Assembly: GCA_035536535.1 (NCBI GenBank)
Contig: DATLNZ010000087.1
Span: forward strand, 1-47,469
DNA: 47,469 bases
From: Actinomycetota bacterium
GTDB lineage: Bacteria > Actinomycetota > JAICYB01
Reading direction: 5' to 3'
Below are positions 17,986-27,896 of this stretch, piece by piece (position 1 is the first letter of the stretch; every line of letters starts with the position of its first letter). The notes under the pieces were generated by a model. The model searched no databases. It was not told the DNA's origin and was given only the letters and a program-made list of their open reading frames with translations. Both the position numbers and the translations under genes were made by a program.

Positions 17986-20802
17986 ATGGCAGGCAAGAAG
18001 GCAACCAAGAGCGGGACGGACCGTAAGCCCAAGAGCTCCATAGGGACCTCGCCCAAGCCGACGCCGAAGCAGAAGAAGCAGGGATCCCAGGCCGCGCGCC
18101 GGAAGGCAACGGCCCCTCGCTTGGTCTACGACTTCTCCCAGGGCAACAAGGAAATGAAGTTTTTGCTCGGGGGAAAGGGCGCGAACCTCGCCGAGATGAC
18201 AAACCTCGGCCTCCCGGTCCCCCCAGGGTTCGTCATCACCACCGACGCGTGCCGCGAGTACATGCGCACCGGCAAGGTCCCCCCGGGCTTGCAGGAGCAG
18301 GTGGAAAAGCGCCTGCGAGCCCTGGAGCGGGCGATGGGCCGGTCCCTGGGCGACGCGGCGAACCCGCTACTGGTCGCGGTGCGGTCCGGGTCGATGTTCT
18401 CGATGCCCGGAATGATGGACACAGTGCTGAACCTCGGCATGAACGACGAATCGGTCAAGGGTCTCGCCTCCCAGACCGGCGACGACCGCTACGCGTGGGA
18501 CTGCTACCGGCGTTTTATCCAGATGTTCGGCAAGACGGTCACGGGCATCCCGGGTGACGACTTCGAGCAGGCCCTGACGCAGGCGAAGGGCCGCAAGGCG
18601 AAGTCCCTGCGGCGGTCCCCTGATTCGGTGGCAGATACCGACCTGGAGTCCGACGACATGCGGGAGATGGTCGCGCGATTCAAGGAGATCTACAAGACCC
18701 ACACGCGCCGCTCGTTCCCCCAGGACCCCCGCCGGCAGCTGTCCATGTCGATCGAGGCGGTCTTCAACTCCTGGAACAACAAGCGGGCCCAGGACTACCG
18801 CCGGCTGGAGGGAATCGACGACTCGCTGGGAACCGCGGTGAACGTGATGGCAATGGTGTTCGGCAACAAGGGCGATGACTCCGGCACCGGAGTCGCGTTC
18901 ACCCGCGATCCCGCCAGCGGCAAGCCCGGCGCCTACGGTGACTACCTGGTGAACGCTCAGGGCGAGGACGTCGTGGCCGGTATCCGGACTCCCGAGCCTC
19001 TCCAGACCCTGCGCAAGCTCAATCGCAAGGCATACGACGAGCTGCTGAAGATCATGGAACGGCTCGAGCGCCACTACCGCGACATGTGCGACGTGGAGTT
19101 CACGGTCGAGCAGAAGAAGCTGTGGATGCTGCAGACCCGCATCGGCAAGCGCACACCGAAGGCGGCGGTCCGGGTGGCCGTCGAGATGGCCAACGAGCGC
19201 CTGATCACGCGCAAGGAGGCCGTCCGACGCGTGAGCCCCTCACAGCTGGACCAGCTGCTCCACCCCCAGTTCGATCCCGACGCCGACGTGAAGGTCCTGG
19301 CGCGGGGGGTCAACGCCTCTCCGGGTGCAGCGGTCGGGAAGGTGGTCCTGGACGCGGACACGGCAGTCGAGTGGGTGAAGCGGGGAGAGAAGGTGATTCT
19401 CGTCCGCGACGAGACGAACCCCGACGACGTGCATGGGATGTACGCGGCCGAAGGCATCCTCACGGCGCGTGGTGGAAAAACGTCTCACGCGGCGGTTGTC
19501 GCCCGGGGAGCGGGCAAGCCATGCGTGGTTGGTGCCGACGAGGTGCGGATCGAGCTCGGCTCGAGGTCGCTGGAGGCCGGCGGGACGACCGTCCGGGAAG
19601 GCGATGTCATCTCCATTGACGGCACGCAGGGAACCGTCGTCCTCGGATCCGTTGCACTGGTTGCGCCGTCGGTGACGGGGGAGTTCGCGACGCTTTTGTC
19701 CTGGGCGGACACGTTCAGGAAGCTGGGAGTCCGAGCCAACGCCGACACGCCCGAGGACGCGCAGCGCGCCAGGGAGTTCGGTGCCGCCGGCATAGGACTG
19801 GCGCGAACGGAGCACATGTTCCTCGGTGACCGGCTGCCCATCGTGCGGCGCGCGATCCTGGCCACCGGCGATGAGGAACGCGACGCGGCCCTGGAGGCTC
19901 TGCTCGAGATGCAGAGGACCGACTTCGAGGGGATCTTCCGCGCCATGGACGGGCTCCCGGTGACGGTCCGGCTTCTGGACCCCCCGTTGCACGAGTTCCT
20001 CCCGGGGTCAAAGGAGATGGCCGTCGAGATTGAGCGACTGCGGATCGCCGGCGAGATCAGCCAACTGGAGTCGCTTCAGCAGGAGGTCACGGAGCGCACG
20101 AAGCTGCTGCGGCTGATCGAGCAGATGGAGGAGTCCAACCCGATGCTCGGCCTCCGTGGCTGCCGGCTGGGCCTGGTCATCCCGGGCATTTACAGGATGC
20201 AGGTCCGGGCCATCATGGAAGCGGCCTGCAAGCTTGCGGCCGCGGGCGGCAAGCCGGGGGTCGAGATCATGATCCCGCTCGTGGGCATCGAGTCAGAGAT
20301 CCGGACGCTGAGGGCCGAGGCGGACGCCGTCGCAAAACAGGTCATCAAGGCGACCGGCACCCGTGTCGCCTATCGGATCGGGACGATGATCGAGGTCCCC
20401 AGGGCGGCGCTGGTCGCCCGGGAGATCGCCCGCCACGCGGACTTCTTTTCCTTCGGCACCAACGACCTGACCCAGATGACGTACGCCTTCTCGCGCGACG
20501 ACATGGAGGGGAAGTTCCTCAGTCCGTACCTGGAGCGGCAGATCCTGGACGACAACCCCTTCGAGACGCTGGACGTGGCCGGGGTCGGGCGGCTGGTCGA
20601 GATGGCGACGCGTGACGGACGGTCCGAGTCGCCGAAGCTGAAGGTCGGTGTGTGCGGGGAGCACGGGGGCGACCCCCAGTCCGTGGCCTTCTTCCACGAC
20701 ATCGGGCTCGACTACGTCTCGTGTTCGCCCTTCAGGGTTCCCATAGCCAGGCTTGCCGCGGCGCACTCGGCCATCGGCCCCGCCGAGTCCGCAAGCACCT
20801 GA
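17986..20802 (+). CDS. ppdK: Pyruvate, phosphate dikinase with Lys-rich N-terminal extension
   Basis: Interconverts pyruvate, ATP and Pi with phosphoenolpyruvate, AMP and PPi; it works in gluconeogenesis or PPi-dependent glycolysis. 938 residues versus ~880 typical. ATP-grasp domain from ~46 (VYDFSQGNKEMKFLLGGKGA). Swivelling phosphohistidine domain with His501 in TARGGKTSHAAVVARG. C-terminal TIM-barrel PEP site with Cys890 in GVCGEHGGDP. The extra residues 1-45 are Lys/Ala/Ser/Pro-rich and likely disordered. A Shine-Dalgarno GAGGAG precedes the ATG. The stop overlaps the next ATG by one base (TGATG). Confidence 0.96.
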   Translation: MAGKKATKSGTDRKPKSSIGTSPKPTPKQKKQGSQAARRKATAPRLVYDFSQGNKEMKFLLGGKGANLAEMTNLGLPVPPGFVITTDACREYMRTGKVPPGLQEQVEKRLRALERAMGRSLGDAANPLLVAVRSGSMFSMPGMMDTVLNLGMNDESVKGLASQTGDDRYAWDCYRRFIQMFGKTVTGIPGDDFEQALTQAKGRKAKSLRRSPDSVADTDLESDDMREMVARFKEIYKTHTRRSFPQDPRRQLSMSIEAVFNSWNNKRAQDYRRLEGIDDSLGTAVNVMAMVFGNKGDDSGTGVAFTRDPASGKPGAYGDYLVNAQGEDVVAGIRTPEPLQTLRKLNRKAYDELLKIMERLERHYRDMCDVEFTVEQKKLWMLQTRIGKRTPKAAVRVAVEMANERLITRKEAVRRVSPSQLDQLLHPQFDPDADVKVLARGVNASPGAAVGKVVLDADTAVEWVKRGEKVILVRDETNPDDVHGMYAAEGILTARGGKTSHAAVVARGAGKPCVVGADEVRIELGSRSLEAGGTTVREGDVISIDGTQGTVVLGSVALVAPSVTGEFATLLSWADTFRKLGVRANADTPEDAQRAREFGAAGIGLARTEHMFLGDRLPIVRRAILATGDEERDAALEALLEMQRTDFEGIFRAMDGLPVTVRLLDPPLHEFLPGSKEMAVEIERLRIAGEISQLESLQQEVTERTKLLRLIEQMEESNPMLGLRGCRLGLVIPGIYRMQVRAIMEAACKLAAAGGKPGVEIMIPLVGIESEIRTLRAEADAVAKQVIKATGTRVAYRIGTMIEVPRAALVAREIARHADFFSFGTNDLTQMTYAFSRDDMEGKFLSPYLERQILDDNPFETLDVAGVGRLVEMATRDGRSESPKLKVGVCGEHGGDPQSVAFFHDIGLDYVSCSPFRVPIARLAAAHSAIGPAESAST

Positions 20803-21629
20803 TGCTCCGGGTCAGGACCGACGACGGGCTGGAGCTGGCGTACGCCGAGTCCGGGCGTCTGGACGGGCGTCCACTGGTCCTGTTGCACGGCCTGTCCGGA
20901 AGCTCGGGGGCCTGGGCGTCCACAGCCGGAGCCGTGGCCCCGCGGTTCCGCGTCCTGGCGGTCGATCAGCGAGGCCATGGAGAGTCCGGACGGACCGACG
21001 ACCCGCTGGACTTCACGCTGGAGCGGCTGGTGCTGGACGTGTTCAACGTCTCCGACGCGCTGCAGGCGTCACCGATCGTCCTGGTTGGACACGGCATAGG
21101 CGCGACGGTCGCGATGCTGGCGGCGCTCGAGGACCCGGACCGCGTGGACGCCCTGGTGTGCGTGGGAGCCTCGGCGGCGCCGCTTGACCCTGCCAGCGGC
21201 TGGATGGCGACCAGGGTCCGCGTGGCCGAAGCCGTACAGCGGGGAGGGATTCAGGCCGGCTGGGAGGCCTACCTTGAGAGCGGGATCTTCGGCTGGGAGC
21301 TCGACGACATCCCAGCCGAGATCGTGGGCCGCTGGCGCAAGGAGTTCACACGCACCGCTCCCGCCGCGTTCGTTGGCCTGGCCGGGTCGGCGTCCTCGCA
21401 GCCGGACCTCACGCCGCGCCTGAGAAAGCTGCGCTGTCCGACGCTGGTGGTTGCGGGCAGCGACGACCAGGCCTTCGGCCCCCAGGCGGCAGCCCTGGCG
21501 GAGGCCATCCCGGGGGCCGAGCTGAAGGTCATCCCAGGCGGCGGCCACTCCCCGCAGATGTCGCGGGCGGAGGAGTTCAACGAGACGCTGGTGGCGTTCC
21601 TGAAGCGCGCATTGCCCTCCGGGCGCTGA
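20802..21629 (+). CDS. Alpha/beta-hydrolase-fold protein lacking the nucleophile Ser
   Basis: 275 residues with a clear alpha/beta hydrolase fold: oxyanion motif LLHGLSGSSGAW, VLAVDQRGHGESGR, and a late acid and His (AGSDDQAF; GGGHSPQ, His249). The nucleophile elbow reads G96-H-G98-I-G100, so Gly stands where Ser, Cys or Asp is expected (GxSxG). Unless another residue serves, it should not work by the usual covalent mechanism. It could be a binding or regulatory protein, or use a cofactor-independent mechanism. It is translationally coupled to ppdK, but no pathway link is evident. Confidence 0.87.
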   Translation: MLRVRTDDGLELAYAESGRLDGRPLVLLHGLSGSSGAWASTAGAVAPRFRVLAVDQRGHGESGRTDDPLDFTLERLVLDVFNVSDALQASPIVLVGHGIGATVAMLAALEDPDRVDALVCVGASAAPLDPASGWMATRVRVAEAVQRGGIQAGWEAYLESGIFGWELDDIPAEIVGRWRKEFTRTAPAAFVGLAGSASSQPDLTPRLRKLRCPTLVVAGSDDQAFGPQAAALAEAIPGAELKVIPGGGHSPQMSRAEEFNETLVAFLKRALPSGR

Positions 21630-21650
21630 AAGCCCCGGAAGCGCCCGGGT

Positions 21651-22274
21651 TCAGGGGAAGGTGAGGGTGGGCATCTGGGGAACTTCCCTGACGCACGGCC
21701 CCAGCCACACGCCCTGCGCCACGTCCCCGCTGACCCCCGTGAGGGCCCCAGCATGGGCGAATTGGGAGCACTGGCCATCGCCCTTTATCTGCCCGAGGAA
21801 CGCCTCCGCGTGCGCCGGTCCCACGCTCCCGAGGTTGTTCTCGGTGCCTCCTGTCAGGTAGGTGCCGGCGTAGCCTGTGCCAAAGGCCTCGTATTGCACC
21901 ACTCCAGCCCAGGTCTCGGATCCGACGTTCTGGTCAAGGGGCTGGACGTACACATCGGTCTTGTTTCCCGCCGCTGCGGCGAAAACCCTCCATTGGATGC
22001 CGCCATTGCCGATGAGCTGGTAGAGCCCGGCCCCGCTGGTCGAGCGGACGCTCCCGACCGGCGTATCGGCATTCACCCAGACGGCCGCCCCGCTGTCCGA
22101 CTCCTGGTAGGTGTAACCGGGCCCCTGTCCGTGATGCGTCTGCGGGGCGCACACCACGGCTCCCGCGACGCCCGGATCCTGCGTGACGCACAAGTGGCCC
22201 GCCGAGGCCGGTGCGGCCAGGAGCACGGCCGCAAGTGGCGCAGCCAAGAACACGCACAGCATCCTGATCCGCAT
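21651..22274 (-). CDS. Secreted hypothetical protein, four cysteines
   Basis: 207 residues. The N terminus is a strong signal peptide (MRIRMLCVFLAAPLAAVLLA, cleavage after PASA). The mature part has Cys at its start (HLCVTQ, VVCAPQ) and end (GQCSQF, GPCVRE), suggesting two disulfides, and many Gly and aromatic residues consistent with a beta-rich fold. Start is ATG with Shine-Dalgarno AGGGGGCGGG. It is convergent with the hydrolase gene (21-base gap) and divergent from dgt. Not recognised. Confidence 0.75.
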   Translation of the reverse strand: MRIRMLCVFLAAPLAAVLLAAPASAGHLCVTQDPGVAGAVVCAPQTHHGQGPGYTYQESDSGAAVWVNADTPVGSVRSTSGAGLYQLIGNGGIQWRVFAAAAGNKTDVYVQPLDQNVGSETWAGVVQYEAFGTGYAGTYLTGGTENNLGSVGPAHAEAFLGQIKGDGQCSQFAHAGALTGVSGDVAQGVWLGPCVREVPQMPTLTFP

Positions 22275-22322
22275 ACCCGCCCCCTGTTCGTAGATGTCAA
22301 TCTGTTCGACTCCTCGGGCTGA

Positions 22323-22339
22323 TTTCCTTCAGAAGGAAA
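22323..22339. promoter_or_regulatory. 17-bp perfect palindrome in the dgt upstream region (candidate operator)
   Basis: TTTCCTTC-A-GAAGGAAA has two perfect 8-base arms around a single central base. It lies in the divergent intergenic region, 49 bases from the start of the - strand secreted protein and 50 bases upstream of the dgt -10. The shape fits a dimeric repressor site. The cognate regulator is unknown. Confidence 0.5.
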
Positions 22340-22388
22340 CTGCAGACGCGTCAAGTGCGGGCAGGCGTCGATCGTCCGCGGGCGCCGG

Positions 22389-22394
22389 TACACT
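22389..22394 (+). promoter_or_regulatory. -10 element for leaderless dgt
   Basis: TACACT lies exactly at -12 to -7 from the dgt ATG (22401), so the transcript should begin at the start codon. It is probably the promoter of the dgt-dnaG-rpoD operon. No Shine-Dalgarno is seen. Confidence 0.5.
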
Positions 22395-22400
22395 CCGCCG

Positions 22401-23411
22401 ATGGGCGGGACGGCGACGGGCGTGCGCGCGGCTACGGAGCACATCGAGTCTCTGACTCTGGCGCACTGGGCCACGCATTCGGCCTCCACCAAGGGACGGC
22501 AGACCCCGGAGCCGGACGATGAACTGCGGACCGCTTTCCAGCGCGACCGCGACCGTGTTCTGCACACCAAGGCCTTTCGCCGGCTCATGCACAAGACGCA
22601 GGTCTTTTTGGCCCCCGAAGGGGACCACTACAGAACACGGCTCACGCACACGCTGGAGGTAGCCCAGGTGGCGCGCACGATATGCCGCGGCCTGCGCCTC
22701 AATGAAGACCTCGTCGAGGCGATCTGCCTGGCCCACGACCTCGGCCACACCCCTTTCGGGCACATGGGCGAGGAAGTCCTGGCGGGGTGTCTGGGACGGC
22801 CGTTCGAGCACAACCGCCAGTCGCTGCGGGTGGTAGACGTCCTGGAGCGAGACGGCCGGGGGCTGAACCTGACCTGGGAGGTTCGGGACGGGGTCCTCAA
22901 CCACACGTGGCGCATGCCCGAGCCGTCCACCCCGGAAGGGCTGGTCGCGCGCTGGGCCGACCGGATCGCATACGTCAACCACGACGTGGACGACGCGATC
23001 CGAGCCGGTGTCCTGTCGGAGGCCGAGCTGCCGCCGGACGTGCTGGACGTCCTGGGGGCCACGCACAGACAGCGGCTGGACACTCTGGTCCGGTCGGTCG
23101 TCGGCGAAAGCGCGGCCGCCGGGGCGGTCCGGATGCCGGCGGAGCAGGCCGAGGCGATGGCCGTCCTGCGCCAGTTTTTGTTCGAGCGCGTGTATCTCGG
23201 TCCCGCGGCCCGCGGGGAGCAGGTGAAGGCCGGGGAGATCCTGAGGGCCCTGTTCGAGCACTACGCCCGCCATCCGGACCTGCTGCCGGACAGCCCCGGC
23301 AACGCCGGCGACGACCTCCCACAGCGCGTGGCGGATTACGTCTCCGGCATGACAGACCGCTTCGCCATCCGGACCTTCAGCCGCCTGTTCGTCCCGGAGT
23401 CGGTGTCGTGA
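22401..23411 (+). CDS. dgt: Deoxyguanosinetriphosphate triphosphohydrolase-like (HD superfamily)
   Basis: HD-domain dNTP triphosphohydrolase that splits dNTPs into nucleoside and triphosphate, affecting nucleotide pools and sometimes phage resistance. 336 residues. The HD metal site is His83 (RLTHTLE), His112-Asp113 (AHDLGHTPFGH) and a later Asp in NHDVDDAI. The N-terminal FQRDRDRVLHTKAFRRL is typical of type 2 Dgt proteins. The gene leads the dgt-dnaG-rpoD replication/transcription operon, and its stop overlaps the dnaG GTG. Confidence 0.93.
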   Translation: MGGTATGVRAATEHIESLTLAHWATHSASTKGRQTPEPDDELRTAFQRDRDRVLHTKAFRRLMHKTQVFLAPEGDHYRTRLTHTLEVAQVARTICRGLRLNEDLVEAICLAHDLGHTPFGHMGEEVLAGCLGRPFEHNRQSLRVVDVLERDGRGLNLTWEVRDGVLNHTWRMPEPSTPEGLVARWADRIAYVNHDVDDAIRAGVLSEAELPPDVLDVLGATHRQRLDTLVRSVVGESAAAGAVRMPAEQAEAMAVLRQFLFERVYLGPAARGEQVKAGEILRALFEHYARHPDLLPDSPGNAGDDLPQRVADYVSGMTDRFAIRTFSRLFVPESVS

Positions 23412-25290
23412 GCCCCAGGTACGCGCGCGACGACATCGACGAGGTCCTGGAGCGGGCCAACATCGTCGAGGTGGTCGGGGAGCACGTGCGGCTGCGCCGC
23501 GCGGGACGGGAGCTGGTCGGTCTGTGTCCGTTCCACCAGGAGAAGACGGGCTCGTTCAACGTCAACCCGGAAAAGGGTGTCTACCACTGCCACGGGTGCG
23601 GCGCCGGTGGGGGAGTGTTCTCGTTCGTCCAGGAGGTGGAAGGGCTTTCCTTCACGGAGGCCGTCGAGCACCTGGCCAACCGCTACGGGGTTCAGCTCCG
23701 GGAGGTGTCCGGCACGCGCAAGGTCGAGTCGCCCCGGGCGAGGCTGGTTTCGCTGCACGAGGCGGCCGTCGAGCACTACCGCGGGCTTCTGGCGCACAAG
23801 GAAGGCGGGACGGTGCGGGCTTACCTCGACGATCGCGGGATCGGTCCGGACCTGCGTGAGCGGCACCGGATCGGTTTCGGAGGCTGGACACGCGACGGCC
23901 TGGTTCGTGCACTGACGCGCCGTAACTTCACCACCGAGGAGTTGGTGACCGCGGGACTGGCGGCCAAGGAGGGGCGTGCGGTGCGCGACGTGTTCCACGG
24001 GCGCCTGCTGTTTCCGATCTACGACCCTTCGGAGCGCCCGGTCGGGTTCGGGGGCCGCGTGCTCCCGGAGAACTACCGGTCCCGGCCGGCCCCCGACGCG
24101 CCCAAGTACCTCAACAGCCGCGAGACGCCGCTGTTCAAGAAGTCGCGGGTGCTCTACGGGGCCAACTGGGCGCGGGGGGACATCGTCCGCACGCGGCGCA
24201 TGGTCCTGGTCGAGGGATACACCGATGTGATCGCCATGCACGCCGCCGGGGTACGGGAGGCCGTCGCCACCTGCGGCACGTCCCTGACCGAGCAGCACAT
24301 GCAGGAAATCTCACGCCGTTTCGGCGACGTCCGCATCGTGCTGTGCCTGGACGGTGACGCCGCGGGACAGGCCGCCGCCTCCCGGGAGCGCACGGAGGAG
24401 CTGGCCGAGGCGTACTCGCCCGGCGGCCGCGTCACCGGGGGCAAGTGGCTGCCCTTGGGCAAGGGGTGGCTGCCCGAGGTGTACGTCGCTCTGCTGCCGG
24501 CCGGAAAGGACCCGGCCGACTTCGTTCGCGAGTCGGGGGCCGAGGCCGTGGAGGCGGTGCTGTCCGCGGCCTCCCCGCTCGTCCGTTTCCTGCTGGCACG
24601 CGCGCTGGACGGGGAGCGGCTGGACACTCCGGAGTCCAGGACCAGGGCCGTAAGGCGCGGGGCGGGTGTCCTGGCGCAGGTTGGCGACTCGCTGCTGCGT
24701 CACGAGTACTCCGTCTGGCTGGCGGACCGGTGCCACGTGGACGTGTCCGAGGTGGTGCGCGCGGTGGAGGACCAGGCCGGCCGGGCGTCGTCGGCCCGCC
24801 GCCAGGTCTCCCGCGACGCGGGGCCGGCCGCTCCCGTCGTTCTCACCGGCGCCCAGCGCATCGAACGGGAGGCGCTGCGGTGTCTGGTCGCCGAGCAGGA
24901 CCTCCTGGACGACTCGGACGTCTGCCCGCAGGAAGACGAGTTCACGTTGCCGCTTCATAGGTCGCTGCTGCGACTGCTCGTCCACGAACGCACCGAGCAC
25001 GGCACGATCGACCCGGCCCGGCTCGCGGCCAGGATGCAGGACGACGACCTTCGCCGTGCGGCGGCCGAACTCGCAGTCGGGGCCTCCCCCGGGCGCGTCA
25101 CGGCCGAGGAAACTCTTCTCCGGCTGCGCGCTCTTGCGCTTGCGCGGAATATTGAAGACAAGAAGGTCCGGCTGCGGGCGCTGGACCCGGAGCGAGAAGC
25201 CCGCGCCTACGATTCACTGTTCGAGGAGCTGTTGACATTGGAGAGCAAGCGCAGAGCCCTCGGTACCGGCGCAAGGATGACGAGCCGCCC

Positions 25291-25294
<4 letters not shown>
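23408..25294 (+). CDS. dnaG: DNA primase DnaG
   Basis: Synthesises RNA primers for replication. 628 residues. The N-terminal CHC2 zinc finger is formed by Cys40, His43, Cys61 and Cys64 ([22 protein letters not shown]). The catalytic core includes the TOPRIM acidic motif [13 protein letters not shown] and CLDGDAAG. The C-terminal helicase-binding domain spans ~490-628. The GTG start overlaps the dgt stop (GTGA). Its stop overlaps rpoD in the same way, giving tight coupling of the three genes. Confidence 0.96.
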
Positions 25295-26544
<1,250 letters not shown>

Positions 26545-26582
26545 TGGACGCCCCTTCTGCGTTACCATCGCTTTCGTTCCGG

Positions 26583-26655
26583 TCCGGGGTGGCGCAATCG
26601 GTAGCGCGGCGGACTGTTAATCCGTAGGTTGCGGGTTCGAGTCCCGCCCCCGGAG
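26583..26655 (+). tRNA. tRNA-Asn (anticodon GTT)
   Basis: 73 bases fold as a full cloverleaf: acceptor TCCGGGG pairs with CCCCGGA, discriminator G; D arm GCGC...GCGC; anticodon loop CTGTTAA, anticodon GTT; T arm GCGGG-TTCGAGT-CCCGC. CCA is not encoded. It closes the conserved chromosomal segment, and the accessory region begins right after it, so its 3' end is a candidate integration target. No duplicate of the 3' end is visible to the right in this window. Confidence 0.96.
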
Positions 26656-26717
26656 CCCTCACCAGAAGCTCCGCCATATCCCTGCAGGTCAGGGTAGCCG
26701 CGCCCCTGCAGCTGGAT

Positions 26718-26740
26718 GTATCAGGCGTAAGCGCCGATAC
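26718..26740. repeat. Hairpin downstream of tRNA-Asn
   Basis: GTATC and GGCG pair with CGCC and GATAC (one bulged A, loop TAAG). No U-run follows. It may terminate or process the tRNA transcript, or belong to the element's left end. Two copies of CCCTGCAG (from 26683 and 26705) lie just upstream, and a 9-base direct repeat CTGCTGTCA occurs near 26758 and 26770. Confidence 0.4.
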
Positions 26741-26936
26741 GTAGCGTCGGGCCCCCTTCTGCTGTCAATCTGCTGTCATGACCATGGTCCCCGGTTGCCA
26801 TACCCCCCTGCCGTAGGTCGCTCCCGCTCGACTAGATCCACTCGCGCCCACTACCTCCTCGCCGCTCCGGCTGACCAAGTCGATCCTGACCAAGTGGAGG
26901 TCGGTCGGGCTGACAGTGGTTCAGGTCCGGGGGCCC

Positions 26937-27164
26937 ATGCACCGGAGCCTCCACTCGAACGTGATCCCACGGGCCTGGCCCCTGGATCCGAGGTTCCAGG
27001 ATCCGGTCCGCTTCCCGTGCGGCGTCCGAGGGTGCGGGAACCGCTCACGGGGTTGGATGCTCACCTGGTTGATCCCGCCGGGCCTCCAAGTCGATGCGGA
27101 GTCGGAGAGGGCTTACCTCTGTGGCGACCACCTGCGGGCCGCCGGTATGACGCCCAACATCTAG
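26937..27164 (+). CDS. Possible small Cys/His-containing protein
   Basis: 75 residues from ATG 26937; the frame is open back to 26816, so an earlier GTG (26916) is possible. The sequence has a C-x4-C pair (FPCGVRGCGN), then CGDH ~40 residues later, an arrangement that could bind zinc. The Shine-Dalgarno is weak (CGGGGG). No recognised family. Overlapping frames are also open in this GC-rich stretch, so this may not be a gene. Confidence 0.3.
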   Translation: MHRSLHSNVIPRAWPLDPRFQDPVRFPCGVRGCGNRSRGWMLTWLIPPGLQVDAESERAYLCGDHLRAAGMTPNI

Positions 27165-27472
27165 TCTCACCGGCGCCCCATGCGGCGTTGGCACGCCTCG
27201 GGAGCCGATGCGCCTCCCCCCTCCCGCCTGGCGGTGGCTCCTCGGGGCCTCAGAGCGTGCCACAGGGGCCTATGGGGCTCCGACTACGGCGCACGCACTC
27301 GCTACCGGCCCTGACCTAGGTACACGGTCGTGCAGACCGTCGGGCGGTGTTCAGTGGAGCTGCCGGCCCGGGCTGCTCTCCGAGGACCCAGGGACTCGGC
27401 CAGTACCCCCTGGTCCCCTGGATGAAGTGAATTTCATCCGGAGCGTGGCTTGTATCCTGACCCTTCATCTCT
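27165..27472. other. Intergenic stretch without convincing gene
   Basis: Short open frames occur in all phases, but none has a start signal or recognisable protein. A small inverted repeat, GATGAAgtgaaTTTCATC (27421-27438), and a TTGTATCCT promoter-like patch precede the hairpin array that follows. Confidence 0.4.
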
Positions 27473-27520
27473 GACTTTCTCCCACTCTCTCTTTCCTTAA
27501 AGAGAGAGTGGGAGAAAGTC
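27473..27520. repeat. Perfect 22-bp inverted repeat (strong hairpin)
   Basis: Arms of 22 bases (27473-27494 and 27499-27520) are exact reverse complements around the 4-base loop CCTT. The arms begin GACTTTCTCCCA and end TGGGAGAAAGTC. The stem is pyrimidine-rich on one strand. It is too long and lacks a U-tract for a simple terminator. It is the leftmost part of a TTTCTCC/GGAGAAA array running to 27633. Confidence 0.9.
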
Positions 27521-27525
27521 TCCTA

Positions 27526-27633
27526 CCTGCGGTTTCTCCTGAAAGGAGAATCAGTTTCTCCTGCCCCCCCTCACGAGGAGAAACGGGCTGGAGAAATGGG
27601 ACAAGGCCTTCTCCCGTGTGGAGAAACCGCAGG
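27526..27633. repeat. Nested inverted-repeat array of TTTCTCC/GGAGAAA
   Basis: Outer 14-base arms CCTGCGGTTTCTCC (27526-27539) and GGAGAAACCGCAGG (27620-27633) enclose two smaller hairpins: TTCTCCT-GAA-AGGAGAA (27534-27550) and GTTTCTCCT with AGGAGAAAC (27554-27562 and 27576-27584). A further GGAGAAA is at 27590 and a TTCTCC at 27609. With the adjacent 22-bp hairpin, the heptamer occurs seven times exactly and twice with one mismatch in ~150 bases. It could be a multi-site protein-binding region (recombinase, partition or replication) or a structured RNA. Confidence 0.85.
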
Positions 27634-27772
27634 TCAGCGCGTGGATAAGCCGGGAGACCCCTCTCGCTTGCACGAATCCAGAATCCCACAGCGTTTCTGA
27701 GGTTTAGCCGCTTCCCAAGAGACTGGGAATCGGCAGAAGACGCCCAATCGGGTGAGAGACAATGGCGGTCGA

Positions 27773-27852
27773 GGGACAGAACGCTGGGGGGCACCCGAGT
27801 GTCAACCTATGTCTCTAGAGCGCGCCTCGGCTCGGGGGACAGAACGCTGGGG
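27773..27852 (+). repeat. Two 17-bp direct repeats
   Basis: GGGACAGAACGCTGGGG occurs at 27773-27789 and again at 27836-27852, 63 bases apart, and GCACC follows within a few bases in both. These may be recombinase or regulator sites at the left end of the accessory region. Confidence 0.8.
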
Positions 27853-27896
27853 CACCGGGGAGTCCTGTCTTCTGGACGGGCGACTGGCCACTGAAG

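Noticed and set aside
26795-27319. 174-codon + strand frame after tRNA-Asn.
   Set aside because: Pro/Arg/Gly-rich with no motif; the overlapping Cys-containing frame is a slightly better candidate and is itself weak.
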